A stretch of 64,000 nt of DNA from Tepidamorphus gemmatus (GTDB lineage: Bacteria; Pseudomonadota; Alphaproteobacteria; Rhizobiales; Tepidamorphaceae), in contig NZ_SMAK01000001.1 in assembly GCF_004346195.1 (NCBI RefSeq), positions 186,001 to 250,000 of the forward strand, read 5' to 3'. Numbering within the stretch: position 1 is the stretch's first letter; the number at the start of each line of letters is the position of its first letter. The notes beneath the pieces were generated by a model. The model saw only the letters and a program-made list of their open reading frames with translations. It was not told the DNA's origin and made no database searches. Positions 28,464 to 37,476 of this stretch are shown here, one piece after another. The position numbers and the translations under genes were made by a program.

Positions 28464-29867
28464 ATGTCGAACCCCCTGCGCGACGGCGTCGAATCCCTCG
28501 AGCTGACCACCCAGCTCACGCTCGGTGTGCTGGCGCTGGCGAGCGGCGTCTATACCTATCTGGGTGTCCGCGACCTGCTCGATGGCAATGCCGCGATCGT
28601 GTTCTTCGCCGCGATCATCTACTCCGCGGCGGTGTCGGTCGGCATATATGCGTTCTGGACATTCCTGATGCGCTTCACGCCGCATGTGCGCGACATGAAG
28701 AGCCGCGTCATGCTGTTTGCCGCGATGCTGCTCGGCTCGGGGATGATCATCGCGATGTCATCGTGGCTGAACGCCGCGGCGCTCGCCGGCTCGGCGGCGC
28801 TGGAGCAGCATCTGGCGACGACGCTCAAGGCCTATACCCGCGATCTCGACCGCGCCCACAACGCGGCGCTGGCGACGCAGAGCCTGTTGCCCGACATCCA
28901 GATGGCCTCGACCCGCTTCGCCCGCCTGGCCGAGGCCGAGCGGGAGGGCTCGCTCACCGGGACCGCCGGCTCGGGCACCGTGGTCCAGCTGCTCAGCCAG
29001 ATGTCGGTGCAACTCGACGGCCTGCGTCAGCAGGTCGTGGAGTCGGGCGAGAACGTCAAGGAGCTCTATGCCGAAGGCGGTGCCCGCCTTGCGAAGATGC
29101 GCGAGCTGGTTTCGGGGGAAGGGCCGGTCAGCCGGCGCTCCGATGCCTTCGCCACCGAGGCGACCGCACTGCTCGGCATCATCGCGGCGCTGCAGCAGAC
29201 CTCGGTCGCGGCGTCGGTGAAGCGTGCGGCGCAGGATCTCGCCGCCGGCTTCATCGCGCCGGTGGCGGGCGGCCGCAGCGCCGATCTCGCAGAGCGCCAG
29301 ACCGCCGTGGTGAGTCGGGTGGAGGAGGCAGTCGCCGCGCAATCGCGGGCGCTCGCCGAGGCTGCCGACGAGATCCTGACCGCGCCGCAGATCGAGCCGA
29401 CCCAGTTCCAGCCGCTGTCCACCGCCGAGGCCGTGTTGCTCTACGGCGGCGATTTCATTCCGAGCTGGGCCGGCGCAATCTCGATCGACCTGATGCCGGC
29501 TGTGCTGGTGCTGATACTCTGCGTCGTCTATGCGGTGATCCGCCGCGACGGGGTGCAGCTGCCCGACGCCACCACCATGACGGCGGCCGAGATGATGGCC
29601 GCGCTGCGGTTCGTCCGGGAGCTGGAGCGCGAGCAGGCGGCCACCATGCCGCTGGCGCCGGACACGCCGTCGGTTGCCAGCGCGGCAGGGGTCGCGAGGG
29701 ATGCGCCGGCAGACGCCCCGGCTGCGGAGTCGGCCCGTGTGTCCGGACCGGGAGCCGCTGAGGGCAAGGCAGTCGCCGACATGTCCGCAGATGCCGCCGT
29801 CCAGTCGAAGTCCTCTGAACCGAACGTCACGCCGCTGGCGAGCGCGCGCGGCATCGCGAAGGACTGA
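28464..29867 (+). CDS. unknown membrane protein with long helical domain
   Basis: A 467-residue protein I do not recognise. Three hydrophobic helices near the N-terminus (about residues 17-35, 43-68 and 80-104) are followed by a ~235-residue, mostly alpha-helical Ala/Leu/Glu-rich region. A fourth membrane helix lies around 345-365 (ISIDLMPAVLVLILCVVYAV). The last ~100 residues are low-complexity (Ala, Asp, Ser, Pro) and probably disordered. The next gene starts five bases after its stop, so the pair is almost surely cotranscribed. Both lie between purE and purK. The layout suggests an envelope structural or signalling role, but nothing firmer can be said. Confidence 0.8.
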   Translation: MSNPLRDGVESLELTTQLTLGVLALASGVYTYLGVRDLLDGNAAIVFFAAIIYSAAVSVGIYAFWTFLMRFTPHVRDMKSRVMLFAAMLLGSGMIIAMSSWLNAAALAGSAALEQHLATTLKAYTRDLDRAHNAALATQSLLPDIQMASTRFARLAEAEREGSLTGTAGSGTVVQLLSQMSVQLDGLRQQVVESGENVKELYAEGGARLAKMRELVSGEGPVSRRSDAFATEATALLGIIAALQQTSVAASVKRAAQDLAAGFIAPVAGGRSADLAERQTAVVSRVEEAVAAQSRALAEAADEILTAPQIEPTQFQPLSTAEAVLLYGGDFIPSWAGAISIDLMPAVLVLILCVVYAVIRRDGVQLPDATTMTAAEMMAALRFVRELEREQAATMPLAPDTPSVASAAGVARDAPADAPAAESARVSGPGAAEGKAVADMSADAAVQSKSSEPNVTPLASARGIAKD

Positions 29868-29871
29868 GCCG

Positions 29872-30714
29872 ATGACCGGATCACGGGAACTCCGGTCCCT
29901 GTCGGGCGATGCGGATGAAACCGCGGGCCGGGATTCGGGCAAGCCTCCCGTTCGCGCCGATGCCGCGGTGCTGCGTTATGCCTTTCTGGTGCTGCTGGCT
30001 GCAACGGTGCTGGTGCTGGGGCTCGACTACCGCGAACTGCGCGAGCAGGCCGCCACGGAAGCGCCGCCTGTCGAGCGTCGTGCCGACCTGCCGTCCGGGC
30101 CGCTGCCGCCCGCCCGCCCGAACCAGGGCCCGAATCTGCCCGATGCGCCGGATGGTGCAGCGGCCGTGGCGATGACGTTCGAGCTGCTCGGCGACGGGCG
30201 GCTGATGGCAACCGGCAGCATCGTGGCCGGTACGGCCGAAGCGTTCGCCGCCGAGATCGGCAAACGCGGTTCCTACGTGAAGACCGTCGTGCTGGCCTCG
30301 CCCGGCGGCTCGGTGGCGGATGCGCTGGCGATGGGTCGGCTGATCCGCGAGAAGGGCTATGCAACCGAAGTCGAGGCGGGTACCTACTGCGCCTCGTCCT
30401 GTCCGCTGGTGCTGGCGGCGGGGACCGAGCGGCGCGTCGGCGCGTCGGCGGCCGTTGGCGTGCATCAGGTGTTCAGCTGGGCCGACGACCCGGCGGCGCG
30501 CCGGGCGACGATGGCCGATGGCATGGCTCAGGCGCAGCGCATTTCCGCCGAGTGCCAGCGCTACCTGGCGAGGATGGGAGTCGATCCGCAGGTCTGGGTG
30601 CATGCGATGGAGACGCCCAAGCACACGTTGTTCTATTTCACGCCGGACGAACTGGTGAGTCTCAGGCTGGCGACGTCGGCGGCCGGGGCGACGGTGAGCG
30701 CCGCTTCCCGCTGA
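29872..30714 (+). CDS. membrane-anchored periplasmic ClpP/SppA-fold protein
   Basis: A 280-residue protein. A short cytoplasmic N-terminus leads to one membrane helix (residues ~37-58). A proline-rich linker follows, then a ClpP/crotonase-like domain (about 100-270). That domain shows the fold's SPGGSVADALAMGRLIREKG segment and GTYCASSCPLVLAAGTERRV, where the Ser of the ASSC element is the expected nucleophile position, and VGVHQVF. Similar COG3904-type proteins are predicted periplasmic hydrolases of unknown substrate. It starts five bases after the unknown membrane protein gene, suggesting a functional pair. Confidence 0.83.
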   Translation: MTGSRELRSLSGDADETAGRDSGKPPVRADAAVLRYAFLVLLAATVLVLGLDYRELREQAATEAPPVERRADLPSGPLPPARPNQGPNLPDAPDGAAAVAMTFELLGDGRLMATGSIVAGTAEAFAAEIGKRGSYVKTVVLASPGGSVADALAMGRLIREKGYATEVEAGTYCASSCPLVLAAGTERRVGASAAVGVHQVFSWADDPAARRATMADGMAQAQRISAECQRYLARMGVDPQVWVHAMETPKHTLFYFTPDELVSLRLATSAAGATVSAASR

Positions 30715-30834
30715 CGCACAGCCATCGGCGCCGGCCCGTTGCGGTGCCGGGCCGGGGCTTGCTACGAACCTGCTGCAAGGTACCGCATCCATGCGGTGCC
30801 GGATCCGTCTACAGCGCAGCGCACGGACCAGCCG

Positions 30835-31965
30835 ATGACCGCCGACCCCCTTCCTCCCGGCTCCACGATCGGAATTCTCGGTGGCGGCCAGCTTGGCCGG
30901 ATGCTGGCAATGGCCGCAGCACGGCTCGGGCTGAGGACGCATGTCTATTGCCCCGATCCCGACAGTCCCGCCTTTGACGTGGCCGCGGCGCGGACGGTTG
31001 CCGCCTACACGGACGAGACCGCGCTCACGGCCTTTGCGGCCGGCTGCGACGCTGTGACATTCGAGTTCGAGAACGTGCCTGCCCGCACGGTCGAGGTGCT
31101 GTCGGCGCGGTTGCCGACTCGGCCTGGGGCGCGCTCGCTTGCTGTTTGCCAGGACAGGCTCGAGGAAAAGCGGCTGTGCGCCGCGCTCGGGATCGCCACC
31201 GCGGACTGGCTGCCCGTCGATGATGCGGAGGGCGCGCGTGCGGCGGCGGCGACGCTCGCCCGGCCAGCGATCCTGAAGACCCGCAGGCTCGGCTATGACG
31301 GCAAGGGCCAGGCGTGCGTGGACGGACCTGAGGCTGCGGAGGACGCCTTTGCCGCGATCGGCGGGGCGGTCTCGGTGCTGGAGGCGAGGGTGCCCTTCGC
31401 CTGCGAGGTCTCGGTCATCGGCGTGCGCGCCGCAGATGGCGCGTTTGCGGCCTATGACGTCACCGAGAACGAGCACGAGGCCGGTATCCTGCGCACCAGC
31501 CGCGTGCCGGCCCGCATCGGTGAGGAGACCGCGGCGGCGGCGCGCGCCATTGCCCGCCGCATCGCCGATGCGCTCGGCCATGTCGGCGTGCTCGGAGTCG
31601 AGATGTTCGTCCTGCGCGAGGGCAATTGCGAGAGCCTCCTGGTCAACGAGATTGCCCCGCGCGTCCACAACACCGGTCACTGGACGATCGAGGCCTGTCC
31701 GGCGAGCCAGTTCGAGGCGCATGTGCGGGCTGTCGCCGGCTGGCCATTGCCATCGACGCGCCGCGTGGCCGACGCCCGGATGACCAATCTGATCGGCGCC
31801 GATGCCGAGGCGTGGGCCGAACTCGCGGCGGAGCCCGGTGCGGCCCTCCACCTCTACGGCAAGCGCGAGGCCCGTCCGGGGCGCAAGATGGGCCATGTGA
31901 CGCGGCTCGGTCCGACGGCCGATCCCACCCGTCCGTTGACGGTCGGCGAAGTGGACTCGGCCTGA
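30835..31965 (+). CDS. purK: 5-(carboxyamino)imidazole ribonucleotide synthase
   Basis: A 376-residue ATP-grasp enzyme that makes N5-CAIR from AIR, bicarbonate and ATP, the step before PurE. The start [20 protein letters not shown] is standard, and the chosen ATG discards an untypical extension. Motifs include [33 protein letters not shown], and [21 protein letters not shown]. The Glu residues expected in the ATP-grasp domain are present in E-F-E and N-E. It lies downstream of purE but separated by two genes. Confidence 0.96.
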   Translation: MTADPLPPGSTIGILGGGQLGRMLAMAAARLGLRTHVYCPDPDSPAFDVAAARTVAAYTDETALTAFAAGCDAVTFEFENVPARTVEVLSARLPTRPGARSLAVCQDRLEEKRLCAALGIATADWLPVDDAEGARAAAATLARPAILKTRRLGYDGKGQACVDGPEAAEDAFAAIGGAVSVLEARVPFACEVSVIGVRAADGAFAAYDVTENEHEAGILRTSRVPARIGEETAAAARAIARRIADALGHVGVLGVEMFVLREGNCESLLVNEIAPRVHNTGHWTIEACPASQFEAHVRAVAGWPLPSTRRVADARMTNLIGADAEAWAELAAEPGAALHLYGKREARPGRKMGHVTRLGPTADPTRPLTVGEVDSA

Positions 31966-32099
31966 ATTCTCTGGTATCTGCACCGCCGATTCCGCTCGCG
32001 CCCGGTCCGGGTCGCGAGCTTGATCTGTCCGCTGGCCCGGCGTGGCGGGGCAGCGACAGGCGACAGCAAAGCTCGTCAGGTCAGAGGAAAGGTCGACGC

Positions 32100-32324
32100 G
32101 TGCAGGTCATCGTTCGCGAAAACAACGTGGATCAGGCGCTCAAGGCGCTCAAGAAGAAGATGCAGCGCGAGGGCATCTTCCGCGAGATGAAGCTCCGGAA
32201 CTTCTACGAGAAGCCGTCGGAGAAGAAGGCACGCGAGAAGGCCGAGTCGATCCGCCGCGCACGCAAGCTGGCCCGCAAGCGCGCCCAGCGCGAAGGGTTG
32301 ATCCCCGGCAAGCGCAAGCGCTGA
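32100..32324 (+). CDS. rpsU: 30S ribosomal protein bS21
   Basis: A 74-residue very basic protein that binds the 30S platform near the anti-Shine-Dalgarno. It starts with a GTG at 32100 preceded by a good AGAGGAAAGG. The sequence [20 protein letters not shown] and the end LIPGKRKR are typical. It stands alone between purK and a TPR lipoprotein. Confidence 0.95.
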   Translation: MQVIVRENNVDQALKALKKKMQREGIFREMKLRNFYEKPSEKKAREKAESIRRARKLARKRAQREGLIPGKRKR

Positions 32325-32442
32325 GCAGGCGTTCCGCGGGCGGATCAAAGCCGCCCCGATGGCGCCTTGCATCCTATTGTTGCCGCAAAGCGCGGCTAGC
32401 CGGGTCGGCATTCCGGTACAGATGATGCCAACCGCGCGCCCC

Positions 32443-33324
32443 ATGCATCCGATCTCCTCGGCGATCCCTCGTCTGATCCTGCTCGGCGCAGCAGCTCTGG
32501 CGCTTGCCGGCGGTGGCTGTCAGACCATGCCCGGAGAATCCTTCGCCTCGGCGGATCCCGGCACCTTTGCCGGTGCCTCGGTGAACATCGCCTCGCTGTC
32601 CGAGGTGATCGCCCGCAATCCGAATGACGCCAGCGCCTACAATGTTCGTGGCACCGCCTATGGTGCGTCCGGGCGCTATCAGGAGGCGATCCGCGACTTC
32701 GACAAGGCGATCGAGCTCGATCCGCGCTTCCACCAGGCCTATGCCAACCGCGCGCTGGTCTATCGCCAGCTTGGCCAGTTCGACCAGGCGCTCAAGGATT
32801 ACGACCGGGCCATCGCCAACGATCCGCGCTATGCGCCGGCCTATATCGGCCGTGGCAACGTCTATCGCCACAACGGCCAGATATCGCTGGCGCTTGCCGA
32901 CTTCGACCGCGCCATCCGCCTGCAGCCGGACGATCCGCAGGGCTATCACAACCGCGCGCTGATCTATCAGAGCCGCGGCCTGCACAATTTCGCGGTCGAG
33001 GATTTCACCACCGCCATCGGCCTCAATCCGAACGCGCCGGAACCCTATCACGGCCGCGGCATCTCGAATGCCGCGCTCGGCAACTACGACGCCGCACTCG
33101 AGGATTACGGGCGTGCGCTCAACTTGAACGTGCGCTATTTCGAAGCCTGGACCAATCGCGGCATCGCCCTCGAGGCAAAGGGCGATTACCGCCAGGCGGT
33201 GGATGCCTACAACCGCGCATTGTCGATCAACCCGGGCTATCAGCCGGCCAAGGACGGCCTGGCGCGCCTGCGCACCAAGGTGCCTGGCAGCAGTGGCAGC
33301 CTGTTCGGCTCCCGCGCGGGGTAG
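32443..33324 (+). CDS. TPR-repeat lipoprotein
   Basis: A 293-residue exported protein. The signal peptide ends at Leu-Ala-Gly-Gly-Gly-Cys (C26), a plausible lipobox, so it is probably a lipoprotein. Seven or so tetratricopeptide repeats follow, of the form A-x-x-x-R-G-x-x-Y-x-x-x-G-x-x-x-x-A-x-x-D-F/Y-x-x-A-I. Starts at 32422 and 32443 both work; neither has a clear ribosome site. It resembles NlpI-like scaffold lipoproteins. Immediately downstream is the candidate 6S RNA. Confidence 0.85.
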   Translation: MHPISSAIPRLILLGAAALALAGGGCQTMPGESFASADPGTFAGASVNIASLSEVIARNPNDASAYNVRGTAYGASGRYQEAIRDFDKAIELDPRFHQAYANRALVYRQLGQFDQALKDYDRAIANDPRYAPAYIGRGNVYRHNGQISLALADFDRAIRLQPDDPQGYHNRALIYQSRGLHNFAVEDFTTAIGLNPNAPEPYHGRGISNAALGNYDAALEDYGRALNLNVRYFEAWTNRGIALEAKGDYRQAVDAYNRALSINPGYQPAKDGLARLRTKVPGSSGSLFGSRAG

Positions 33325-33392
33325 GTTCGTCCGTCGGGGATCTTGCGCGATCGCCTCTGGTCAGCGGCAGATTCGATCATTAGATTTCCCCC

Positions 33393-33555
33393 AGCGGGGC
33401 TGCCCGGCCCGACAGGAGACTCAAATTCCCCGGGGCCTTATCGATCTCGAAGGGAGCTGTCCCTGGTTGAGCCCGTGGGCTCTTTCATACGGCGCCCACC
33501 TACTTGTGTAGGTTCCCGGGATCGAAGTTCTCCATCGGCCGCGGCGGCTCCGCCA
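33393..33555 (+). ncRNA. ssrS: probable 6S RNA
   Basis: An RNA-like segment directly upstream of the 5-formyl-THF cyclo-ligase gene, the classic location of ssrS. AGCGGGGCTGCCCGGCC (33393-33409) can pair with GGCCGCGGCGGCTCCGC (33537-33553) to form a closing stem. Inner hairpins are GAGCCC-gt-GGGCTC near 33470-33483 and CCTACttgtgGTAGG-like CCTACTTGTGTAGG at 33499-33512. GGCGCCCACCTAC and GGTTCCCGGGATCGAAG resemble alphaproteobacterial 6S RNA conserved arms. 6S RNA sequesters sigma70 RNA polymerase by mimicking an open promoter. Ends are approximate. No coding signature lies here. Confidence 0.78.
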
Positions 33556-33596
33556 GACCCTCGGCGCTGTTTCCTCGCTGCTCCCGGATCCGGCAG

Positions 33597-34205
33597 ATGA
33601 TCGACCCGACCTCGCTGAAGCGGCGGCTGCGGCTTGTCGGGCGGGCCCGACGGAGCAGGCTGTCACAACAGGCCCGCCGCCGCGCCGCTGCCGAGGTGGC
33701 GGGCTATGCGGGCCTTATCGCGATGCTGGCGCAGCGGCGCACCGTGTCCACCTTTGCCGCCTTCGGCGACGAACTCGATACGGCGCCGCTGACCGCGGCC
33801 CTTGTGCGGCAGGGCTGCCGGCTGGCGCTGCCGGTCGTCGTCGGGCGGGGCAGACCGCTCACCTTCCGGCGCTGGCGTCCCGGCGATCCGGTTGGCACCG
33901 GACCGTTTGGCATCCGCCAGCCGCTCGATACCGCGCCGGAGGAGCAGCCCGGGCTGCTGCTGGTGCCGCTGCTGGCCTTCGATCAGCGCGGCTTCCGCAT
34001 CGGCTACGGTGGCGGCTTCTACGACCGGACGCTGGCCGCGGCACGCGCCGAGCGCAAGATCCTGGCGATCGGGCTCGGCTTCGCCTGCCAGGAGGTGGCC
34101 CGCGTGCCGACGGACCGCTACGATCAGCCGGTGGACATGATCCTGACGGAGGCAGGACTGGTGCAAGCGATTGGACGGTACCGTGCGGCTCCTGTTCCTC
34201 GGTGA
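33597..34205 (+). CDS. fau: 5-formyltetrahydrofolate cyclo-ligase family protein
   Basis: A 202-residue enzyme (MTHFS/YgfA) converting 5-formyl-THF to 5,10-methenyl-THF with ATP. The conserved C-terminal block RIGYGGGFYDRTLAA near residues 138-152 is diagnostic, and the VPLLAFDQRGFR segment precedes it. The N-terminal LRLVGRARRSRLSQQARR fits the first helix. It sits just after the probable 6S RNA, as in many proteobacteria. Its end overlaps the next gene by 23 bases. Confidence 0.92.
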   Translation: MIDPTSLKRRLRLVGRARRSRLSQQARRRAAAEVAGYAGLIAMLAQRRTVSTFAAFGDELDTAPLTAALVRQGCRLALPVVVGRGRPLTFRRWRPGDPVGTGPFGIRQPLDTAPEEQPGLLLVPLLAFDQRGFRIGYGGGFYDRTLAAARAERKILAIGLGFACQEVARVPTDRYDQPVDMILTEAGLVQAIGRYRAAPVPR

Positions 34206-34998
34206 CGTCGTCGGCCGTGCCGGCCGTGAGGCGGTCTGCGCCCGTCTGCCCGAGCTGATCGACCGGCTGTCGATCGACTTCACCGTCGTCAATGGCGAGA
34301 ACGCGGCCGGTGGCTTCGGCATTACCGAGGCGATCCATGACGAGTTGATCGGCGCGGGGGCGGACGCGATCACGACCGGCAACCACGTCTGGGACCAGCG
34401 CGAGGCGCTGGTATTCATCGAACGGGCGCCGCGGCTGCTGCGGCCGGTCAACTTTCCGCCCGGCACACCCGGAGCCGGTGCCGGCCTGTTCGAGGCGCGC
34501 GGCGGGGGCCGGGTGCTCGTCATCAGCGTCATGGGCCGGATCTTCATGAACGCGATGGACGATCCGTTCGCCGCGATCGAGCGCGAGCTCTCTGCCTGTC
34601 CCCTCGGCGAGGCTGCCGATGCGGTCATTCTCGACGTGCATGCGGAAGCGACGTCCGAGAAACAGGCGGTGGGCCATTTCGTGGATGGCCGGGCAAGTCT
34701 CGTGGTGGGCACCCATACCCATGTGCCGACCGCCGACCACCGGGTGCTGAGCGGGGGGACCGCCTTCATCTCCGATATCGGCATGTGCGGCGACTACGAC
34801 TCGATCATCGGCATGGAGAAGGATGAGCCGCTCAGGCGCTTCCTGACCCAGATTCCGGGCGGACGTTTCGAGCCGGCGCTGGGCGAGGCGACACTCTCGG
34901 GGGTGGTGGTGACCACGGATGACCGGACGGGGCTTGCCACTGCCATCGCACCGCTGAGGCTCGGTGGCCAACTCGCGGAGACCTGGCCGCAGATCTGA
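34183..34998 (+). CDS. YmdB-family metallophosphoesterase
   Basis: A 271-residue member of the YmdB/TIGR00282 phosphoesterase family. Metal-site motifs are LFLGDVVGRAGRE, VVNGENAAGGFGI, TTGNHVWDQRE, DVHAEATSEK and VGTHTHVPTADH. B. subtilis YmdB hydrolyses cyclic nucleotides and affects biofilm gene expression. Its role in alphaproteobacteria is unclear. I prefer GTG 34183, which gives the standard N-terminus MRLLFLGD; TTG 34171 is an alternative. It overlaps the fau gene and is likely coupled to it. Confidence 0.9.
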   Translation: MRLLFLGDVVGRAGREAVCARLPELIDRLSIDFTVVNGENAAGGFGITEAIHDELIGAGADAITTGNHVWDQREALVFIERAPRLLRPVNFPPGTPGAGAGLFEARGGGRVLVISVMGRIFMNAMDDPFAAIERELSACPLGEAADAVILDVHAEATSEKQAVGHFVDGRASLVVGTHTHVPTADHRVLSGGTAFISDIGMCGDYDSIIGMEKDEPLRRFLTQIPGGRFEPALGEATLSGVVVTTDDRTGLATAIAPLRLGGQLAETWPQI

Positions 34999-35017
34999 CG
35001 CAGCCGCCCGGCGGCAG

Positions 35018-35046
35018 TGGATTTCCGCGCTTCCCGCGCCTATAAG
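35018..35046 (+). promoter_or_regulatory. candidate promoter of yebC
   Basis: TGGATT (35018-35023) and TATAAG (35041-35046) are spaced 17 bases apart, in the 113-base gap before yebC. The -10 is good and the -35 is weak. Confidence 0.4.
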
Positions 35047-35111
35047 CGCAGCATTCCAGCGGGTTCGCCCGACGCGCAACCCGCCGTCGCGCGAGACTAT
35101 CGAGGAATGCC

Positions 35112-35861
35112 ATGGCAGGACATTCACAGTTCAAGAACATCATGTACCGGAAGGGGGCGCAGGACGCGAAGCGCTCCAAGCTGTTCTCCAAGCTCGCCCG
35201 CGAGATCACGGTGGCGGCGAAGTCCGGCCTGCCCGATCCCAACATGAACCCGCGCCTGCGGCTGGCGATCCAGAACGCCCGCGCCGAAAACATGCCGAAG
35301 GACAACATCGAGCGGGCGATCAGGAAGGCCGAGGGCGGCGAGTCCGAGAACTACGAGGAGGTGCGCTACGAGGGCTACGGACCGGGTGGCGTCGCCATCA
35401 TCGTCGAGGCGCTGACCGACAACCGCAACCGCACCGCCAGCGTTGTGCGCGCCGCCTTCACCAAGCATGGCGGGGCACTCGGCGAGACCAACAGCGTCGC
35501 CTTCATGTTCGACCGGGTCGGCGAGATCGTCTATCCGGCTGCGGTCGGTGATCCGGACACGGTTCTGGAGGCGGCGATCGAGGCGGGCGCCCTGGACGTC
35601 CAGAGCGACTCTTCCGGCCACGTTGTCACCTGCGCCTTCGAGGATCTCGGTGAAGTGGCGAAAGCGCTCGAGGAGCGGCTCGGCGCAGCGGACTCGGTGA
35701 AGCCGACCTGGAAGCCGAAGACGCTGACCTCGCTCGACGAGGAGAAGGCGAGCTCGCTGATGAAGCTCATAAACGTCCTCGAGGACGACGACGACGTGCA
35801 GAACGTATACGCCAACTTCGAGGTCTCGGAGGAGGTGCTTGGCCGGCTGACGGCGGCCTGA
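35112..35861 (+). CDS. yebC: YebC/TACO1-family protein
   Basis: A 249-residue three-domain protein. The start [20 protein letters not shown] and [20 protein letters not shown] are diagnostic. YebC homologues are reported as transcription regulators (PmpR) or as translation factors that relieve stalling. In many proteobacteria yebC sits beside ruvCAB. Here it is convergent with tolB at the far end of the ruv-tol cluster. Confidence 0.94.
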   Translation: MAGHSQFKNIMYRKGAQDAKRSKLFSKLAREITVAAKSGLPDPNMNPRLRLAIQNARAENMPKDNIERAIRKAEGGESENYEEVRYEGYGPGGVAIIVEALTDNRNRTASVVRAAFTKHGGALGETNSVAFMFDRVGEIVYPAAVGDPDTVLEAAIEAGALDVQSDSSGHVVTCAFEDLGEVAKALEERLGAADSVKPTWKPKTLTSLDEEKASSLMKLINVLEDDDDVQNVYANFEVSEEVLGRLTAA

Positions 35862-35981
35862 GGCGCTGCGGTCCGCTGTCCCTGTTCGCTGCCGACCCAG
35901 GCCGCATCACTCCGGTCATAGCGCGCACGGCCGCGCGGGGCCCATAGCGGGATGCCCGTGCACCGATGTCCTGCTATCCGG

Positions 35982-36008
35982 ATCCCGGATCGTGTCGGCG
36001 TCCGGGAT
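35982..36008. repeat. REP-like palindrome
   Basis: ATCCCGGA (35982-35989) and TCCGGGAT (36001-36008) form a perfect 8-base stem with an 11-base loop, followed by GACG. It lies between convergent yebC and tolB and could end both transcripts. Confidence 0.55.
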
Positions 36009-36095
36009 GACGAAGGCGGGGAGGCTGTGAGATGCGGCAATGTCGTCTGCCGGGTCCGATCCGGGAAAGCTGAAGATGTCCTGGCCAGCCCGCCC

Positions 36096-36140
36096 GGTCA
36101 GTTGAGCGCCAGTCAGTTGAACCGCGGTCAGTTGAGCAAG
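36096..36140. repeat. three tandem 15-base copies at the end of tolB
   Basis: Period-15 units at 36096-36110, 36111-36125 and 36126-36140 share GTCAGTTGA. Read on the minus strand they repeat the last codons and TGA stop of tolB in frame, so three in-frame stops occur five codons apart. Confidence 0.75.
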
Positions 36141-37429
36141 GGCGACCAGGCCGGATCCGACGCAAAGGAAGGTGTCGGCACGCGGATCTCGTTGTAGCCG
36201 GTAAGGTCCACCGACCAGATCTGCGGACCGCCTGCGGCCCCCGGCGTTTCGCGGAAGAACATCAGTACGCGCCCGTTCGGCGCCCAGGTCGGACCCTCGT
36301 TGTGGAATCCGGAGGTCAGGATGCGCTCGCCCGACCCGTCCGGACGCATCACGCCGATGGCAAACTGGCCGCCAAGCCGCTTGGTGAAGGCGATCAGGTC
36401 GCCGCGCGGCGACCAGACCGGCGTTGCGTAGGCGCCCTGGCCGAAGCTGATGCGCTGCGGGTTGGAGCCATCTGCATTCATGACATACAGCTGCTGGCTG
36501 CCGCCACGGTCGGACTCGAACACGATCTGGCGTCCGTCGGGAGAAAACGAGGGGCTCGTGTCGATCGATGGCGTGTTGGTCAGCCGCGTCGTGCGCCGGC
36601 TCCTCAGGTCCATCACGTAGATGTTGGCATTGCCGCCCTGCTCGAGGCTGAGCACCACGCGCTGCCCGTCCGGCGAGAATCGCGGCGCGAAGGTCATGCC
36701 CGGAAAGTCGCCGACCACTTCGCGCTGGCCGGTTTCGATGTTGAGCAGGTAGACACGCGGCACCTGGCCGTAGGGCTGCGAAACGTAGGTGATCTCCTGA
36801 CGCGACGGGCTGAAGCGCGGATTGCGGATGATCTCGTCGGGCGAGTTGGTCAGATAGCGCACATTGGCGCCGTCCTGGTCCATGATCGCCAGTCGCCGGA
36901 CGCGGTTGGTCTTCGGCCCGGTCTCGTCGACGAACACGATGCGTGTGTCGAAATAGCCCTTCTCGCCGGTGAGCCGCTCGTAGATCGCATCGGAGATGAT
37001 ATGGGCGACCCGCCGCCAGTTCTCCGGCGTGGTGAAGAACTGCTGGCCAGTCATCTGCTGGCCGCCGAACACGTCCCAAAGGCGGAATTCCGCCCGCAGC
37101 CGCCCGTCCGGCTGGCGTGTCACGCGGCCGGTGACCAGCGCCTGCGCGTTGATCACCCGCCAGCTGCCGAAATTGGGCATCGCGTCGAAGTCTGGCCGTT
37201 CGATGAAGGCGGCGGGATCGACGGGCGCAAACAGGCCCGAGCGGCGCAGATTCGCCGAGATCACGTCGGAGATCTGCCTGGCGAACTCGGGATCGCCACC
37301 GAAGTCCGGTATGGCGATCGGTAACGGCTGGATGTTGGCTTGCGTGATGTCGATCTCGATCTGCGCATGCGCTGCAGGCGCAGCGAGTGCGGAGACGGTC
37401 ACTGCAATGGCACAGAGGAAAGCTCTCAT
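36128..37429 (-). CDS. tolB: Tol-Pal system beta-propeller protein TolB
   Basis: A 433-residue periplasmic protein. A signal peptide (hydrophobic ~4-18, cleavage after AHA) precedes the N-terminal domain (to ~165), which contacts TolA and Pal. A six-bladed WD40-like propeller follows, with repeated motifs such as [10 protein letters not shown] and [17 protein letters not shown]. The ATG at 37429 gives the export signal; an upstream extension is not used. It follows tolA by 47 bases in the ruvC-...-tolB cluster. Its stop lies in a triplicated 15-base repeat. Confidence 0.95.
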   Translation of the reverse strand: MRAFLCAIAVTVSALAAPAAHAQIEIDITQANIQPLPIAIPDFGGDPEFARQISDVISANLRRSGLFAPVDPAAFIERPDFDAMPNFGSWRVINAQALVTGRVTRQPDGRLRAEFRLWDVFGGQQMTGQQFFTTPENWRRVAHIISDAIYERLTGEKGYFDTRIVFVDETGPKTNRVRRLAIMDQDGANVRYLTNSPDEIIRNPRFSPSRQEITYVSQPYGQVPRVYLLNIETGQREVVGDFPGMTFAPRFSPDGQRVVLSLEQGGNANIYVMDLRSRRTTRLTNTPSIDTSPSFSPDGRQIVFESDRGGSQQLYVMNADGSNPQRISFGQGAYATPVWSPRGDLIAFTKRLGGQFAIGVMRPDGSGERILTSGFHNEGPTWAPNGRVLMFFRETPGAAGGPQIWSVDLTGYNEIRVPTPSFASDPAWSPLLN

Positions 37430-37476
37430 GGGCTCCGCTCGGCTGGGAAGGTTCGGGACAGACGGGACACTCGCAA

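Noticed and set aside
33504-33596. N-terminal extension of the cyclo-ligase
   Set aside because: The open frame lies in the 6S-like RNA and lacks a ribosome site. The ATG at 33597 matches the family.
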